Shown: positions 26,115-35,792, numbered from the stretch's first letter. The stretch is 64,000 nt of DNA from Clostridia bacterium (GCA_017483195.1 JAFULR010000005.1:1-64000), one strand, 5' to 3'. Numbers and translations: made by a program. The notes: generated by a model not told the origin, from the sequence alone.

Positions 26115-27277
26115 GGCTTCAACTCCTCTCCAAACATATCCGTTATAAAGTTACCGACGATTCCCGATGCCTGCCTTTGCATGTCCGTGGTCACATGCGT
26201 GTATCGGTCGAGCGTGAAGCTCGCCTTGGTGTGACCAAGGATACCTGCCAAGGTTTTTGGATCAATTCCGTTCGAGGCGGCGTGCGTTGCGAAGGTATGC
26301 CGTAGGTCGTGGAATCTCATATCGGGAAGCCCTGCTTTCTTAAGCAGCTTCTTCAGTTGCATGTAGGCTGCTTCGGGCATCATCGGATGCTCGGGATAGT
26401 ACGGCTTCGGGAAGATCCACTCGGCGAGCGCCTTTTTCCTTCTCTCCTTCAGCATCTCTGCCACACTTGCAGGTAGTACGATTTTTCGGTTTCCTTCGTT
26501 CGTTTTGGTTTCACCGACGATATAAATTCCACGAGCGTATCGCACCGATCTCTGTATATGGAGCATTCCGTGTTCTTCGTCGAAGTCCGTCCATTTGAGT
26601 CCGCAGATTTCTCCTCGCCTCATGCCTGTCATGATCGCCGTGTAGAAGAAGTCGTGCCATATCTCATCGCCCTCAAGTGCCTGCATGAAGGTTTCGATCT
26701 GTGATTCGAGAAGGATCGTTTTCTCGGTTTTCTCGTTTTTCGGAATGGTCGTAGCTTCGGTCGGATTGAACGGTATTAGACCTTCCTTCACCGCGCCGTC
26801 CATCGCTTCGTGCAGTAGCATGTGCACCGAGCGAACCGTTGCGTTGGCAAGTCCTTCGCCGTATTTTTCGCGAGAGGCGATTCGTCCTTCTCTTTTGAGC
26901 TTGTTATAGAGCCTTTGGATGTCGGTTGTGGTTACCGAGGTTAGCGTTTTTCTGCCGATGTACGGCTTGATATGATTGTCCGCATATCCTCGGTATCCTT
27001 CCATCGTGCTTCCTCGGAGCATCGGCTCTTTGATCTCCGTGAGCCATCGGTCAAGCCACTCGCCGAGCGTGATCTTGCTGTGCTCAGTAAGCGACATGCC
27101 TGCATAGTATTCCTTGAGCTGATTGAGCTTTGGCATCAGCTCGCGTTGCGTTTTCGCGAATACCGAACGGTAGATGGGATATCCGTCGGCTCTGTGACCG
27201 ACTACGATTCGTCCTTCCCACCGTCCGTCGCTTCGCTTTCTTATCAATCCGTCGACCGACGGTCTGCGTTTTGACAT
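26078..27277 (-). CDS. int: Tyrosine recombinase, second of the pair
   Basis: 399 aa, same layout: arm domain (GLIRKRSDGRWEGRIV), core-binding domain, catalytic domain with TGMRRGEICGL, FHDLRHTFATH, GHTKAS and Tyr in LDRYTHVTT. Similar to, but well diverged from, the downstream partner. A tandem pair may form a heteromeric integrase or act on different ends. Confidence 0.92.
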   Translation of the reverse strand: MSKRRPSVDGLIRKRSDGRWEGRIVVGHRADGYPIYRSVFAKTQRELMPKLNQLKEYYAGMSLTEHSKITLGEWLDRWLTEIKEPMLRGSTMEGYRGYADNHIKPYIGRKTLTSVTTTDIQRLYNKLKREGRIASREKYGEGLANATVRSVHMLLHEAMDGAVKEGLIPFNPTEATTIPKNEKTEKTILLESQIETFMQALEGDEIWHDFFYTAIMTGMRRGEICGLKWTDFDEEHGMLHIQRSVRYARGIYIVGETKTNEGNRKIVLPASVAEMLKERRKKALAEWIFPKPYYPEHPMMPEAAYMQLKKLLKKAGLPDMRFHDLRHTFATHAASNGIDPKTLAGILGHTKASFTLDRYTHVTTDMQRQASGIVGNFITDMFGEELKPWQDEENQAKAQ

Positions 27278-27376
27278 AGAGTTCTCCTTTGCTTTTTCTT
27301 TTTGTTAGCACATACAATACCACAATCCTTTCGGTATATCCAGATATTTTTTCGAGAGTTATCAAACAAGACATAT

Positions 27377-27793
27377 TTATTCTTCATCACTAATTCCAGT
27401 ATGATGGATCGTAGAGTCAAGCGAAACACGACCGCGCGTTCTTCTTACGTTGTTGTAAGCTCTCTTACGATACTCCTCCAAGTCATATTCATCGATACTC
27501 ATGCGGTCTGCAACTAACTGTATCGCCATGTCAAGATACACGGCATAGCGGAAGAGACCGCTCGCAACCTTTTTCATCGCAACATCATTGGATTGAGTAA
27601 TGATCTCCGCGAGCTTACTCGTCAACACCGGGTTCGCCTCGCTCAAGGTTAGCTCGGCAATATAATTTTCAATCGCCTTGACGATGAACTCATTTCTTGA
27701 TTTACAACCTGAAGCATGCACCGCCTTGTCAGTCGTTTTCAAGAAATCCTCGTCTAGATATACCGTGAATTTTACTTTCTCTTTTGCTTTCAT
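27377..27793 (-). CDS. Ribbon-helix-helix protein
   Basis: 138 aa. The N-terminus KVKFTVYLDEDFLKTTDKAV then CKSRNEFIVKAIENYI is a CopG/MobC-like ribbon-helix-helix DNA-binding domain. The C-terminal helical part is uncharacterised. RBS TAGGAGGTTTT. Likely a relaxosome accessory or element regulator, given the neighbouring integrases and rep-like gene. Confidence 0.75.
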   Translation of the reverse strand: MKAKEKVKFTVYLDEDFLKTTDKAVHASGCKSRNEFIVKAIENYIAELTLSEANPVLTSKLAEIITQSNDVAMKKVASGLFRYAVYLDMAIQLVADRMSIDEYDLEEYRKRAYNNVRRTRGRVSLDSTIHHTGISDEE

Positions 27794-28064
27794 AAAACCT
27801 CCTAAAATAACTGTGACACCATGCTACGACCTCGGAATAAATCCTTATAACACGGCGTTTTTTCATGCTTACCACCTCGCCTCTAGACACCAAAGTGCCA
27901 AACACGCCGTCTGTGGTAATATTGCACAATTGCAAATTTGCAATCGCCCAAAAGCCTTGAAACATCTGGCTTTTTCGCATCTTCGGTCGGCGTTGCCGTC
28001 CGATGTGAACCGCAAAGCACCGCTATGGGTGCTTTGCTTTCTCCTGCTTCAAAATCGATCGCGG

Positions 28065-28502
28065 TTAAATCACTCGCTTTCGGCATTTTGCATCAAATCG
28101 TTCCAACGCTTTTTCTGCGTTTCTTCTAGCCATCTCGGCTTGCAGTTTTCGCATCTGCTGCTCGTCATAGTAATCGATCGCATCTTGAATCGGACGGATA
28201 GTATATCGCAAGCTGCCGTTACAAAAACGACCGTTCTTTGCTCTCACCATCGTGAGTTCCGTTGTGATCAATCTCTTTTTCTCAAGCTCCTTGACATATT
28301 TTTGAACCGTGTTTGCCGTTCGACCAATACATGAACCAATCGTTGCGTGGCTCGGATAACAGGTATAGGTTTTCTTATCCTCGCACCTCACAAGATATAA
28401 ATAGATCGCCAACTCCTCCGCAGACAATCCAAGATCAAAGATTCGATTGTGCACGGGAAAATAATTTTCACGCGGTTCTCTTTTCTGACCGTAGTAAAAC
28501 AT
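28065..28502 (-). CDS. Helix-turn-helix replication-initiator-like protein
   Basis: 145 aa from ATG 28502; a TTG at 28538 lies inside the upstream gene. Winged-HTH pattern LSAEELAIYLYLVRCED, CYPSHATIGSCIGRTANTV and QKYVKELEKKRLITTE, as in N-terminal domains of mobile-element replication initiators. The basic tail KALERFDAKCRKRV fits DNA binding. The downstream interval 27794-28064 holds a perfect hairpin around 28012-28035 (GCAAAGCACC/GGTGCTTTGC). Confidence 0.75.
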   Translation of the reverse strand: MFYYGQKREPRENYFPVHNRIFDLGLSAEELAIYLYLVRCEDKKTYTCYPSHATIGSCIGRTANTVQKYVKELEKKRLITTELTMVRAKNGRFCNGSLRYTIRPIQDAIDYYDEQQMRKLQAEMARRNAEKALERFDAKCRKRVI

Positions 28503-28518
28503 ATCGACCACGCCCCCG

Positions 28519-28893
28519 TTAGGCAGAGTATCTGCCAAGCGATTGTTCGATTTGAATTTCTACGAGTCGTTTGCCAAAGAGAATATGCCATAGGATCAGA
28601 ACGAGAAAGTCAACGAATTTCATATTCCAATTTCTCGCACTCGCTTCGGCGATGGCTCGATCAAGATCTTCACAAGTCATCTCATTGAGCATCCGATAGC
28701 GAATATCTGATTTTGAAAAATAAATACCTTGTACGCTGATTCCGTCCATATCCCAAAGCAACAGCATTGCGTTGCGAGCAATGAATTTTATTTCCTCGCT
28801 CGCGTATTTTCTTGACGGATGAAAGTAACATTCGTCAAGCTCATCCTTGAATCTTTTGTCATCAAGAAGGCCGTATCGACTATTCTCCGTCAT
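28519..28893 (-). CDS. Hypothetical protein of the mobility cluster
   Basis: 124 aa from MTENSRYGLLDDK. Its ATG overlaps the excisionase stop as ATGA and follows GGGAGGCAATCG. Contains FHPSRKYASEEIKFIARNAMLL and a hydrophobic stretch FVDFLVLILWHILFG that could be a membrane segment. Not recognised; always expected with the rep-like gene by coupling. Confidence 0.65.
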   Translation of the reverse strand: MTENSRYGLLDDKRFKDELDECYFHPSRKYASEEIKFIARNAMLLLWDMDGISVQGIYFSKSDIRYRMLNEMTCEDLDRAIAEASARNWNMKFVDFLVLILWHILFGKRLVEIQIEQSLGRYSA

Positions 28894-29105
28894 CGATTGC
28901 CTCCCTTCTTCGAGTGACCTTCGATCCACTCTACAAGCTTTTCCTTCGTCACAAGAATTCGTTTGCCAATTCTGAACGACGGAAAATTTTTTTCACTCAT
29001 CAGCTCGTAAGCCGATGCGCGTGACACACCGAACAGTTGCGCGAGAGTTGCTGCGTTGATGAACATTGGTAGCTCATCGTAGTTTCTGATAGTTGGTTGC
29101 TTCAT
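28890..29105 (-). CDS. xis: Excisionase-like HTH protein
   Basis: 71 aa. NAATLAQLFGVSRASAYELM, then FPSFRIGKRILVTKEKLVEWI, is the MerR/Xis-type winged helix of Tn916-family excisionases. First gene of the mobility operon (xis, hypothetical, rep-like, RHH, two integrases). It probably sets the direction of recombination. Confidence 0.85.
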   Translation of the reverse strand: MKQPTIRNYDELPMFINAATLAQLFGVSRASAYELMSEKNFPSFRIGKRILVTKEKLVEWIEGHSKKGGNR

Positions 29106-29300
29106 CGTTTTAATTCCTTTCGTTTTAGATTTGGTTCATGTATGTACGTAAGCAACCGCGGCGTGTCAAAAATATTCAGTTATTAAAGAACAGTCGGTTT
29201 TATGTTTTCGGTGTTAGCACCACCTTTCAAAAATCAAATTCAATCTTGCTAGATAAACAACCCCTCTACTTTTACAAAGGAATTTTTCGGGTGGTCTACC

Positions 29301-29421
29301 ACCTCAAAATTCCATCTTTTACAATTTGTTTACAGTTGAAGAAAAACATCCTCTCACTTTTACTGCCGATTCAGAAGCCACTTGAACACCTTAAAATCTC
29401 ACCTTTTACAATTTATTTACA
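29301..29421. repeat. Iteron-like direct repeats
   Basis: 29301-29334 and 29388-29421 share ACCT-AAAAT-n-C-CTTTTACAATTT-TTTACA with few differences. Located upstream of the excisionase operon. Confidence 0.55.
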
Positions 29422-29499
29422 TTCGAACTCCATAAGAATTTCAAGCGAGGCAGTCTTGAAATCCGATTGTCAAAACCGCCTTGGGGGTTCGAATAACAA

Positions 29500-29545
29500 A
29501 AAATCCGATTAGGTTTCTTGCGATTCCTAATCGGATTTTTATTAA
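29500..29545. terminator. Rho-independent-type hairpin
   Basis: AAAATCCGATTAGG pairs with CCTAATCGGATTTT, followed by TATT. Separates the mobility region from the IetAS module. Confidence 0.65.
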
Positions 29546-29627
29546 TTTAACTTGTAAACACTACCCCCTTTTCGAACAAATAACTTTAATTTCTAAATAA
29601 AAGCATTAAAATGTTAACTCATACTTA

Positions 29628-29671
29628 TTGCAATTTTATAAAATTTATGATATAATGATAACAACGTTGTT
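29628..29671 (+). promoter_or_regulatory. IetAS module promoter with palindromic operator
   Basis: TTGCAA (29628-29633), 17 bp, TATAAT (29651-29656), then a perfect 12-bp palindrome AACAACGTTGTT (29660-29671) over the expected start site. Confidence 0.65.
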
Positions 29672-29704
29672 TAAATCGTTATTTATAACAAGGAGAACAA
29701 AGAT

Positions 29705-29944
29705 ATGACCGCTAACGAACTTTTAAACCTTGCGATTGCCGAAACTCAAAACATTCAAGAAAACGAGGTTTTTTTAGTTAAGGACTTGTTTAAAGGTTAT
29801 GAATGGAATCGAATATCCAAATCAAATCGATTATTACTAGGAACATTGTTTTTGAACTATATAAACACATCGATAACAAAAATTACTCCTTTGGATAAAA
29901 CATCATCTGGGCAACAAAAATACACCATCAAATCGAAGTACTAA
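29705..29944 (+). CDS. DUF1413-like small protein
   Basis: 79 aa. The core VFLVKDLFKGYEWNRISKSN, then RLLLGTLFLNYI, matches my memory of DUF1413 proteins. RBS AAGGAGAAC. First gene of the ietAS operon; it may be a regulator or a third component. Function unknown. Confidence 0.7.
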   Translation: MTANELLNLAIAETQNIQENEVFLVKDLFKGYEWNRISKSNRLLLGTLFLNYINTSITKITPLDKTSSGQQKYTIKSKY

Positions 29945-29988
29945 GTAGTGTGTAATTTTCAAAAAATATAAGGAGATGAGTAATTATT

Positions 29989-30972
29989 ATGAAAGCTGAT
30001 TTATATAAAAGACTTTTTAAAGCTATATTTACCGAAGACAATATTGCATTGAAAAAAATTGCCACTACAATAATTCAAGATGAAAGAGATTTAGGTCACC
30101 ATAATCTTGCAAATGCATTGGAAAAAATATCAATAACAGAGAAACCTAAGCATTCAATTTTTGATCCTCGCCACTCTGAAACAGGATTATCAGCATTACC
30201 TAAAAGCAAACGCACCAACACTCAATTGCTATCATATATACCTAGAGAACAATTAAAGCACCATATGATATTGCCTGATAGCATTGAAAATCGTTTGCTT
30301 TCAATTGAACAAGAATATGCTGCTCGTGAACGTTTGAAAAAATACAATCTTACACCCAAACAAAAGATTTTATTACATGGCCCTCCCGGCTGCGGCAAAA
30401 CATTAAGTGCTGAACGAATTGCATGGAATTTAGGCTTGCCCTTACTGAAAGTTAGATTTGATTCACTTCTCTCTTCTTATTTTGGAGAATCCGCTTCAAA
30501 TCTTAGAATGGTATTTGATTATTGCAAAACAGAACCAGTTGTGCTATTGTTAGACGAATGTGATTTTATTGCAAAATCTAGAATATCATCACAGGATGTT
30601 GGCGAAGTACCTAGAATTGTAAACATGCTCCTTACGTTGTTAGACGAATATACCGCCCCCGGCTTGGTATTAGCTACGACGAACCTCAAAGTTTCTTTGG
30701 ATGAAGCTCTGTTTCGAAGATTTGATGATGTAATTGAAATACCAATGCCCGGCAAAGATGAAAGAACTCGATTATTAACAATGACTTTGTCAGCAATCAC
30801 TCTTTCGCCCGAAGTCGACTTGAATACGATCGCTAGTCAAATGGATGGCTATTCCGCTGCCAATGTTGTTTTGTTGGCTCAGCGAGCTGCCAAAATTGGA
30901 GTTTTATCAGGTTCGAAAATCATAAACAACGAACACTTTACCAAGGCATTAGATGAAAGTTCAAAGTTTTAA
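29989..30972 (+). CDS. ietA: IetA AAA+ ATPase
   Basis: 327 aa. Walker A LLHGPPGCGKT at about 123-133, Walker B VVLLLDECDFI, sensor VLATTNL, arginine finger region ALFRRFDDVIEIPMP. Helical N-terminal 100 residues. Paired with a subtilisin-like protease 25 bp downstream. The ATPase-protease pair matches IetA/IetS, first described as a plasmid toxin-antitoxin and later as an anti-phage system. IetA is the ATPase that restrains or licenses the protease. Confidence 0.88.
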   Translation: MKADLYKRLFKAIFTEDNIALKKIATTIIQDERDLGHHNLANALEKISITEKPKHSIFDPRHSETGLSALPKSKRTNTQLLSYIPREQLKHHMILPDSIENRLLSIEQEYAARERLKKYNLTPKQKILLHGPPGCGKTLSAERIAWNLGLPLLKVRFDSLLSSYFGESASNLRMVFDYCKTEPVVLLLDECDFIAKSRISSQDVGEVPRIVNMLLTLLDEYTAPGLVLATTNLKVSLDEALFRRFDDVIEIPMPGKDERTRLLTMTLSAITLSPEVDLNTIASQMDGYSAANVVLLAQRAAKIGVLSGSKIINNEHFTKALDESSKF

Positions 30973-30997
30973 AAACTAAGGAATAGGAGGTATACTG

Positions 30998-33571
30998 ATG
31001 GCAGACAATCAATTTACTCACTTGCCACTTCCTTTTCAGTATCAAGGAAGACCCAAATTGCGTGGGTTTCCCAACCCTAACGAAAGAACCCAAGCCAATG
31101 TTTCTAACAGAACGGAACACGGTGGATATGTAAAAAGACGTTCGGCTGAACTGTCACGATTTTGGAGAGAGCGGCAAGCTTCTCGTCAACGAGAGAAGCT
31201 TCCTGAAATCAAATCGGGTATTCCTCTTCTATTAGAAATAGATCCAACCACCGATGTTGGCTTTTTGAAAGGGCTTGGATTTGAGGTCGTGTGCGAAATC
31301 GAAGAAGGCTTCATTATTGTAGCTACCGATGATATAGACATGAACACCTTGAATAACAAAGCCGATGGATTTATTCAAAATATTAATAATAGATGTAATA
31401 CGCCAGCAAGAATCTATGCTCTATGCGAAGACAATGATCGTTTAGCAAAAGTATTATCCTCTGAATTGCGTGGCAAATGGTCTAATATCGTTCCTGAACA
31501 AACGTATATCATCGATATTGGTGTTAGTTGCTGTGGTGGAATAGAACTGCCCAAGTGTCCTGCGCAAAACGAAGGCGAATCAGAAGAACATTACTCACAG
31601 AGGCTAAGCAATTGGGAGAGAAAGTCTACAGAAGCATATATGCGTTGGGACGAATTAAAATTAGAGCGAGAATCCACTATCGAAACCTTTGTTTCAGAAT
31701 ATGATGGAGAAATTCTAAATTACACGGAAGAAAATCTTGGCATTTCCCGTTTGCCTGATAGTTTTTCAGCTAGACTCAAGATTTCTGGAAAATGTCTTGT
31801 TGATCTTGTGCTAAATTTCGCTTATATTTTCGAAGTTTCTGAAGCCGAGGACATTACTTTAGATTCGCAAAGTGCTACAAATGAGTTGGTTGATGAACGA
31901 CTTAATATCATAGCACCCGAAGAATCAGACCCCGTAGTTTGTGTTATAGATAGTGGTGTTCAAGAAGAACACAAGTATCTTGCCCCTGCAATTGTTTCGG
32001 CCGATTCTGTAAGCCTGCTACCCAATAACGCAATCGTTGCGGACGAAGTAGCAAATGGTGGACATGGCACTCGTGTGGCAGGTGCCATACTGTATCCCCA
32101 AACAGTTCCTAACTCCGGCGACTATAAACTTCCATGTTGGATACGTAACTTTAGAGTTCTTGACGAAAGTAATAGTATGCCGCAAACGCTTTATCCTCCA
32201 ATAGTTATTTCTTCGGCTGTCAACGCTTATTGGGGAGCCGAGGAAAAAAATTCAAAAATCTATAATCACTCTATTGGAACAAGACGATCTTGTGAATTAA
32301 AGCATATGTCCGCTTGGGCAGCAGAAATCGATTCACAGTCATATAACAATGACATTTTATTTATTCAGGCCGCAGGTAATATTCCCGAAGAAATCATTGC
32401 GGCGTATTGGCAGCACGGATCGCCTTATCCCGACTATTTTGATAAAGAGCTTTGCAGAATATCCGATCCGGCGCAAAGCCTACAAGCTTTAACCGTCGGC
32501 TCTGTATCCTCCTGTGATTACGAAACAGAGGATAAGATAGCATTAGGATCTAAGGATGAAATTTCTTCGTTCTCAAGATCCGGCCCAGGAATTTGGGATG
32601 TAATTAAACCTGATGTTGTAGAATATGGTGGCACACATGTTTGGAACAAAGGGAGCACCCCACCACAGTTAACTACTCCATCAGATGTATGCCCAGAATT
32701 AATTAGAAAGTCTCCTGAAGGGCCTGCGTATGCAAGAGATACTGTTGGAACATCATTTTCTGCCCCAAAGATATCGTATATCGCTTCTCAAATTCAAAAA
32801 ATATTGCCTGATTCGCCAGCCCTCTTATACAGAGCATTGATTGCACAATCTGCTAGATGGCCAGCACTCCATAATACCATGACAAAAAGCCAATGCGTTT
32901 CCACATTGCGCCATATTGGTTATGGAATTCCGGATATTGATCGCGCAACCCATAATGATGAGTATAGAATAACTTTGATTACGCCGAACTTAATGGAAAT
33001 TGGCGCCAATGAAGCACATATCTTTAAAATTCCAATTCCCGAAGAGTTATCCTCTGTTGGTGAAGATTTTGATGTCCTAGTTGAAATTACTTTATCCTAT
33101 GCGGCTAACCCTCGAAGAACTAGACGCTATGTCAAAAGTTATCTATCTACATGGTTGGAATGGTGTTGTAGTAAAATTGGAGAAACTTCCGAATCCTTTG
33201 CTCGTCGTATCTTTGAAACGGGCTCCGCAGTAGACGATGATGGAAATTTTGACTGGGCAATCGGTGATGCAACAAATCATGGTAGAACCGATGGCTATTC
33301 ACGCAAAAACGGAACTCTTCAAAAAGATTGGTGCATTATTAAGTCCAACCAATTGAGCGATGCGTTCTGTATTGCAGTTAGAGGTCACGGCGGATGGGGA
33401 GATGTGTTCAAGGCAAAATATTCATTATCCGTAAGTTTTGAGGCTATCAATCAAGATATAGCAATTTATGAACCTATACGGACCGAAATAGAGTCTGTTA
33501 TTGAAAGCCGCGAAATTGAAGTGGAACTTTCTAACCCAAGCGAACAAGTTGCTTTATCACCCTCAAACTAA
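30998..33571 (+). CDS. ietS: IetS subtilisin-like serine protease
   Basis: 857 aa, no signal peptide, so cytoplasmic. S8 catalytic triad: Asp in VVCVIDSGVQEEH (about 310), His in GGHGTRVAGAIL (about 352) and Ser in VGTSFSAPKIS (about 587). An N-terminal 300-residue region and a C-terminal beta-rich region flank the protease. RBS AGGAGGT. With IetA it forms a two-gene defence/toxic module; the protein it cleaves is not known to me. Confidence 0.9.
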   Translation: MADNQFTHLPLPFQYQGRPKLRGFPNPNERTQANVSNRTEHGGYVKRRSAELSRFWRERQASRQREKLPEIKSGIPLLLEIDPTTDVGFLKGLGFEVVCEIEEGFIIVATDDIDMNTLNNKADGFIQNINNRCNTPARIYALCEDNDRLAKVLSSELRGKWSNIVPEQTYIIDIGVSCCGGIELPKCPAQNEGESEEHYSQRLSNWERKSTEAYMRWDELKLERESTIETFVSEYDGEILNYTEENLGISRLPDSFSARLKISGKCLVDLVLNFAYIFEVSEAEDITLDSQSATNELVDERLNIIAPEESDPVVCVIDSGVQEEHKYLAPAIVSADSVSLLPNNAIVADEVANGGHGTRVAGAILYPQTVPNSGDYKLPCWIRNFRVLDESNSMPQTLYPPIVISSAVNAYWGAEEKNSKIYNHSIGTRRSCELKHMSAWAAEIDSQSYNNDILFIQAAGNIPEEIIAAYWQHGSPYPDYFDKELCRISDPAQSLQALTVGSVSSCDYETEDKIALGSKDEISSFSRSGPGIWDVIKPDVVEYGGTHVWNKGSTPPQLTTPSDVCPELIRKSPEGPAYARDTVGTSFSAPKISYIASQIQKILPDSPALLYRALIAQSARWPALHNTMTKSQCVSTLRHIGYGIPDIDRATHNDEYRITLITPNLMEIGANEAHIFKIPIPEELSSVGEDFDVLVEITLSYAANPRRTRRYVKSYLSTWLEWCCSKIGETSESFARRIFETGSAVDDDGNFDWAIGDATNHGRTDGYSRKNGTLQKDWCIIKSNQLSDAFCIAVRGHGGWGDVFKAKYSLSVSFEAINQDIAIYEPIRTEIESVIESREIEVELSNPSEQVALSPSN

Positions 33572-33589
33572 CAATATCTATGTAACTTT

Positions 33590-33614
33590 AAGGCTTCGAG
33601 AAATCGGAGCCTTA
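33590..33614 (+). terminator. ietS terminator, hairpin 1 of module copy 3
   Basis: AAGGCT ... AGCCTT around TCGAGAAATCGG, directly before the conserved module sequence. Confidence 0.6.
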
Positions 33615-33650
33615 TTCTTTGTTTATTGCTCCCAAATATTTGGGGTGCGG
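33615..33650. repeat. Two-hairpin boundary module, copy 3
   Basis: Conserved TTCTTTGTTTATTG then GCTCCCAAATATTTGGGGTGC. Confidence 0.65.
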
Positions 33651-34421
33651 AAATGTGATTTTAAGGCCTTGCATACCGCTTGCGGTATATTGCGTTAAGC
33701 TCGTCGTGTGCGACCGACGAGTAGCAAACAAAGTGAATTTTGTACTTGACAATCTGCCGGGCAAGAGTTACAATACGACACCGGCGGAAGAAGAAAAGCC
33801 CTTGAGGTGGGAGTTTGCTTCCCTGCTCTCAAAGGCTTTCCGACCACATGTTTTGACCACGCGGTTTCGGTTCTGTATGACCACATATTTTAGCCAACCG
33901 CTTTCGGGCTGACCACATTGTGTTTCTTCTCTGTTGGTTTTCTTCTTGCGGCTGCTACCGCCGTCTTGATACTTTGACCGATTTTCAGGTGACCACTTGT
34001 GCTTTTTAAAGGTGCGAGTTTTGACCACATTCTTGACCATAGTGCGGAGTGGACTACATGGAAACAGTAGTACACGAGAGCACGAAAATATACGGTTTAG
34101 TTGACAGAATAGCACTAAAAAGCACTAAATGACATTAGAAAAACATAAAAATCGGTCTTGGGGTAAAGTCGAATTATGTCGTTTTTCCGGAGCAAAGGAG
34201 ACATAATGGACTAGAAACGACTAGAAAAAAATATTAGTGCTAAAAAGGGCTAGATACCACCATCCTTTCGCTCTCAAAAAACACAGTTTTCATATTTTAT
34301 GCTCTAATTTCGTCATATTTTATAACAAAAACACTTGAACTACCAAGAATTTTATACTTGAACTTCACAAGCGCAAAGGAGTCTTCTTTCTCTTTTGTAG
34401 GATGATAGAGGTTTTTGAATT
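33651..34421. other. Non-coding interval rich in TGACCAC repeats
   Basis: About 770 bp. TGACCAC occurs near 33853, 33879, 33911, 33990 and 34022 (plus GACCACATG at 33843). A block beginning GACTACATGGAAACA near 34051 resembles the right end at about 35829 (CACATGGAAACAAG). It looks like an older or duplicated element end. Open frames here lack ribosome binding sites. Confidence 0.55.
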
Positions 34422-35603
34422 TTAAAAAATCCCTTTGTTAATCAATTCGATTTCGAGTTCTTTATATATTTTTTCCGTATCAACGTAACCTCTATTTTCA
34501 TTTCTTTTACGAAGAGCCTCTGCTCCTAAATGAACCTTTTGTTCTTCAAACGATAAAAATTCGTCCAATCTATTAAATTCAAATTTAGGATAGGTAACAT
34601 TCGTATTCTTATCAACAGCAACAGCTTTTAATTTGATTATCTTACTTAATTCCAAAAAACGCGAATCAACGGAATAAAACATTGGGATATTTATGCATGC
34701 CGATTTTTGAGGATCTACTTTGAAATTTAATGCTGTTTGCATCCAATGGAATATGTCCCACGCCATATTTCGCAAGATGTTCAAAATGTTCTTTTTTCCT
34801 TTTTGAACCTTACCGAAAAACCTAAGCTTTGTTCCTTGCTCCCAATACGCCAAACCTATATTAACAAAGCCCATATCACTAGTGCAAGTCACTTCATTTT
34901 GAAACTTTAAAAGTTCAATGAGTTTTTCTCTTATCTTAGATTTTTCAAAATTAAGCAACACAATCTTTAGCAGCATGCAATAGGTATAATCATACCGTTC
35001 TTTATAAACATTTGCCATCCGGGCATACTTAACAAATTGTATTATTTGATTCGTTGAATCATCGGCATTTATCTTTGCTTCTTCTTCAGACATTATAGGA
35101 ATGTTTAAGAAATAGAATACGCTCCATATACTAATTCGATTTTTAAAATCAAATTCTTTAGAGATGATGCAGTTTTCACTTACATATGCATCAATATTAA
35201 TCTCTGAAGCAATTGTTCTGTTTATCCGCAAAGGTAAAACAACGGGAATATTAACATCATCCAAGCATCCATTAATATATCTTTCGATGTAACTTACTAT
35301 TTGCGTATCCAATCCAATGTCATAATTCAAAAAAACACCTTCTGCTTTTTTGGAAAACAAATCTGTGTTCAATATCATTAGTTTGTTTGAATAGAATACA
35401 GAAGAAACCTCTCCTTTTTTGATATCAAACATATTTATTACTGATGAAATTATATCGCTTCCTCTTTGCAAATCAACATATATAAAATCAACGTTGTTTA
35501 GATATGAAAAGTATTGATTAAAAACTTCCAAGCAATCTTCATTATTTACACTGCAAACCTTGTCAATTGCCATTTCCCTGATTTCTGCATTTGTATACTC
35601 CAT
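34422..35603 (-). CDS. Unknown cargo protein next to right attachment site
   Basis: 393 aa, RBS GGAGGGTG. No family recognised. Acidic-aromatic N-terminus with FIYVDLQRGSDII, then LNYDIGLDTQIVSYIERYI, which has a PIN-like look but no confirmed catalytic set. A striking motif RNMAWDIFHWMQTALNF lies near residue 285. The C-terminus is charged. Lone gene in the last 1.5 kb of the island, a usual place for defence or toxin cargo. Function not assigned. Confidence 0.75.
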   Translation of the reverse strand: MEYTNAEIREMAIDKVCSVNNEDCLEVFNQYFSYLNNVDFIYVDLQRGSDIISSVINMFDIKKGEVSSVFYSNKLMILNTDLFSKKAEGVFLNYDIGLDTQIVSYIERYINGCLDDVNIPVVLPLRINRTIASEINIDAYVSENCIISKEFDFKNRISIWSVFYFLNIPIMSEEEAKINADDSTNQIIQFVKYARMANVYKERYDYTYCMLLKIVLLNFEKSKIREKLIELLKFQNEVTCTSDMGFVNIGLAYWEQGTKLRFFGKVQKGKKNILNILRNMAWDIFHWMQTALNFKVDPQKSACINIPMFYSVDSRFLELSKIIKLKAVAVDKNTNVTYPKFEFNRLDEFLSFEEQKVHLGAEALRKRNENRGYVDTEKIYKELEIELINKGIF

Positions 35604-35792
35604 GACACCCTCCTACATAATTAATCGAAAACAATTTCATAAATATTATACCACCTTTATACAAAAATGTCCACATATTAGTTAGCATGCGAATCGCCTT
35701 TTCTTTGATTACTGTGTATCAAATTTTGAACATCACTGATACATAAAGATAGTCCCTGAACATCAAGAAACGATGTTCAGAGGCTTGTTTTT

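Larger units (their letters stand above)
29106..29704. other. Divergent regulatory region with AT-rich repeats
   Basis: No credible gene in about 600 bp. Holds a pair of 34-bp direct repeats (29301-29334 and 29388-29421) built around CTTTTACAATTT, further partial copies near 29268 and 29355, and a terminator-like hairpin at 29500-29542. May contain an origin or recombinase arm sites. Confidence 0.6.

Noticed and set aside
27729-27980. 83-aa frame overlapping the ribbon-helix-helix gene start
   Set aside because: Overlaps the RHH gene in another frame and has no ribosome binding site; at most a leader peptide.
27883-28086. 67-aa minus-strand frame after the rep-like gene
   Set aside because: Overlaps a strong hairpin and shows no ribosome binding site.
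33768-34115. 115-aa minus-strand frame
   Set aside because: Covers the TGACCAC repeats; no ribosome binding site; basic low-quality sequence.
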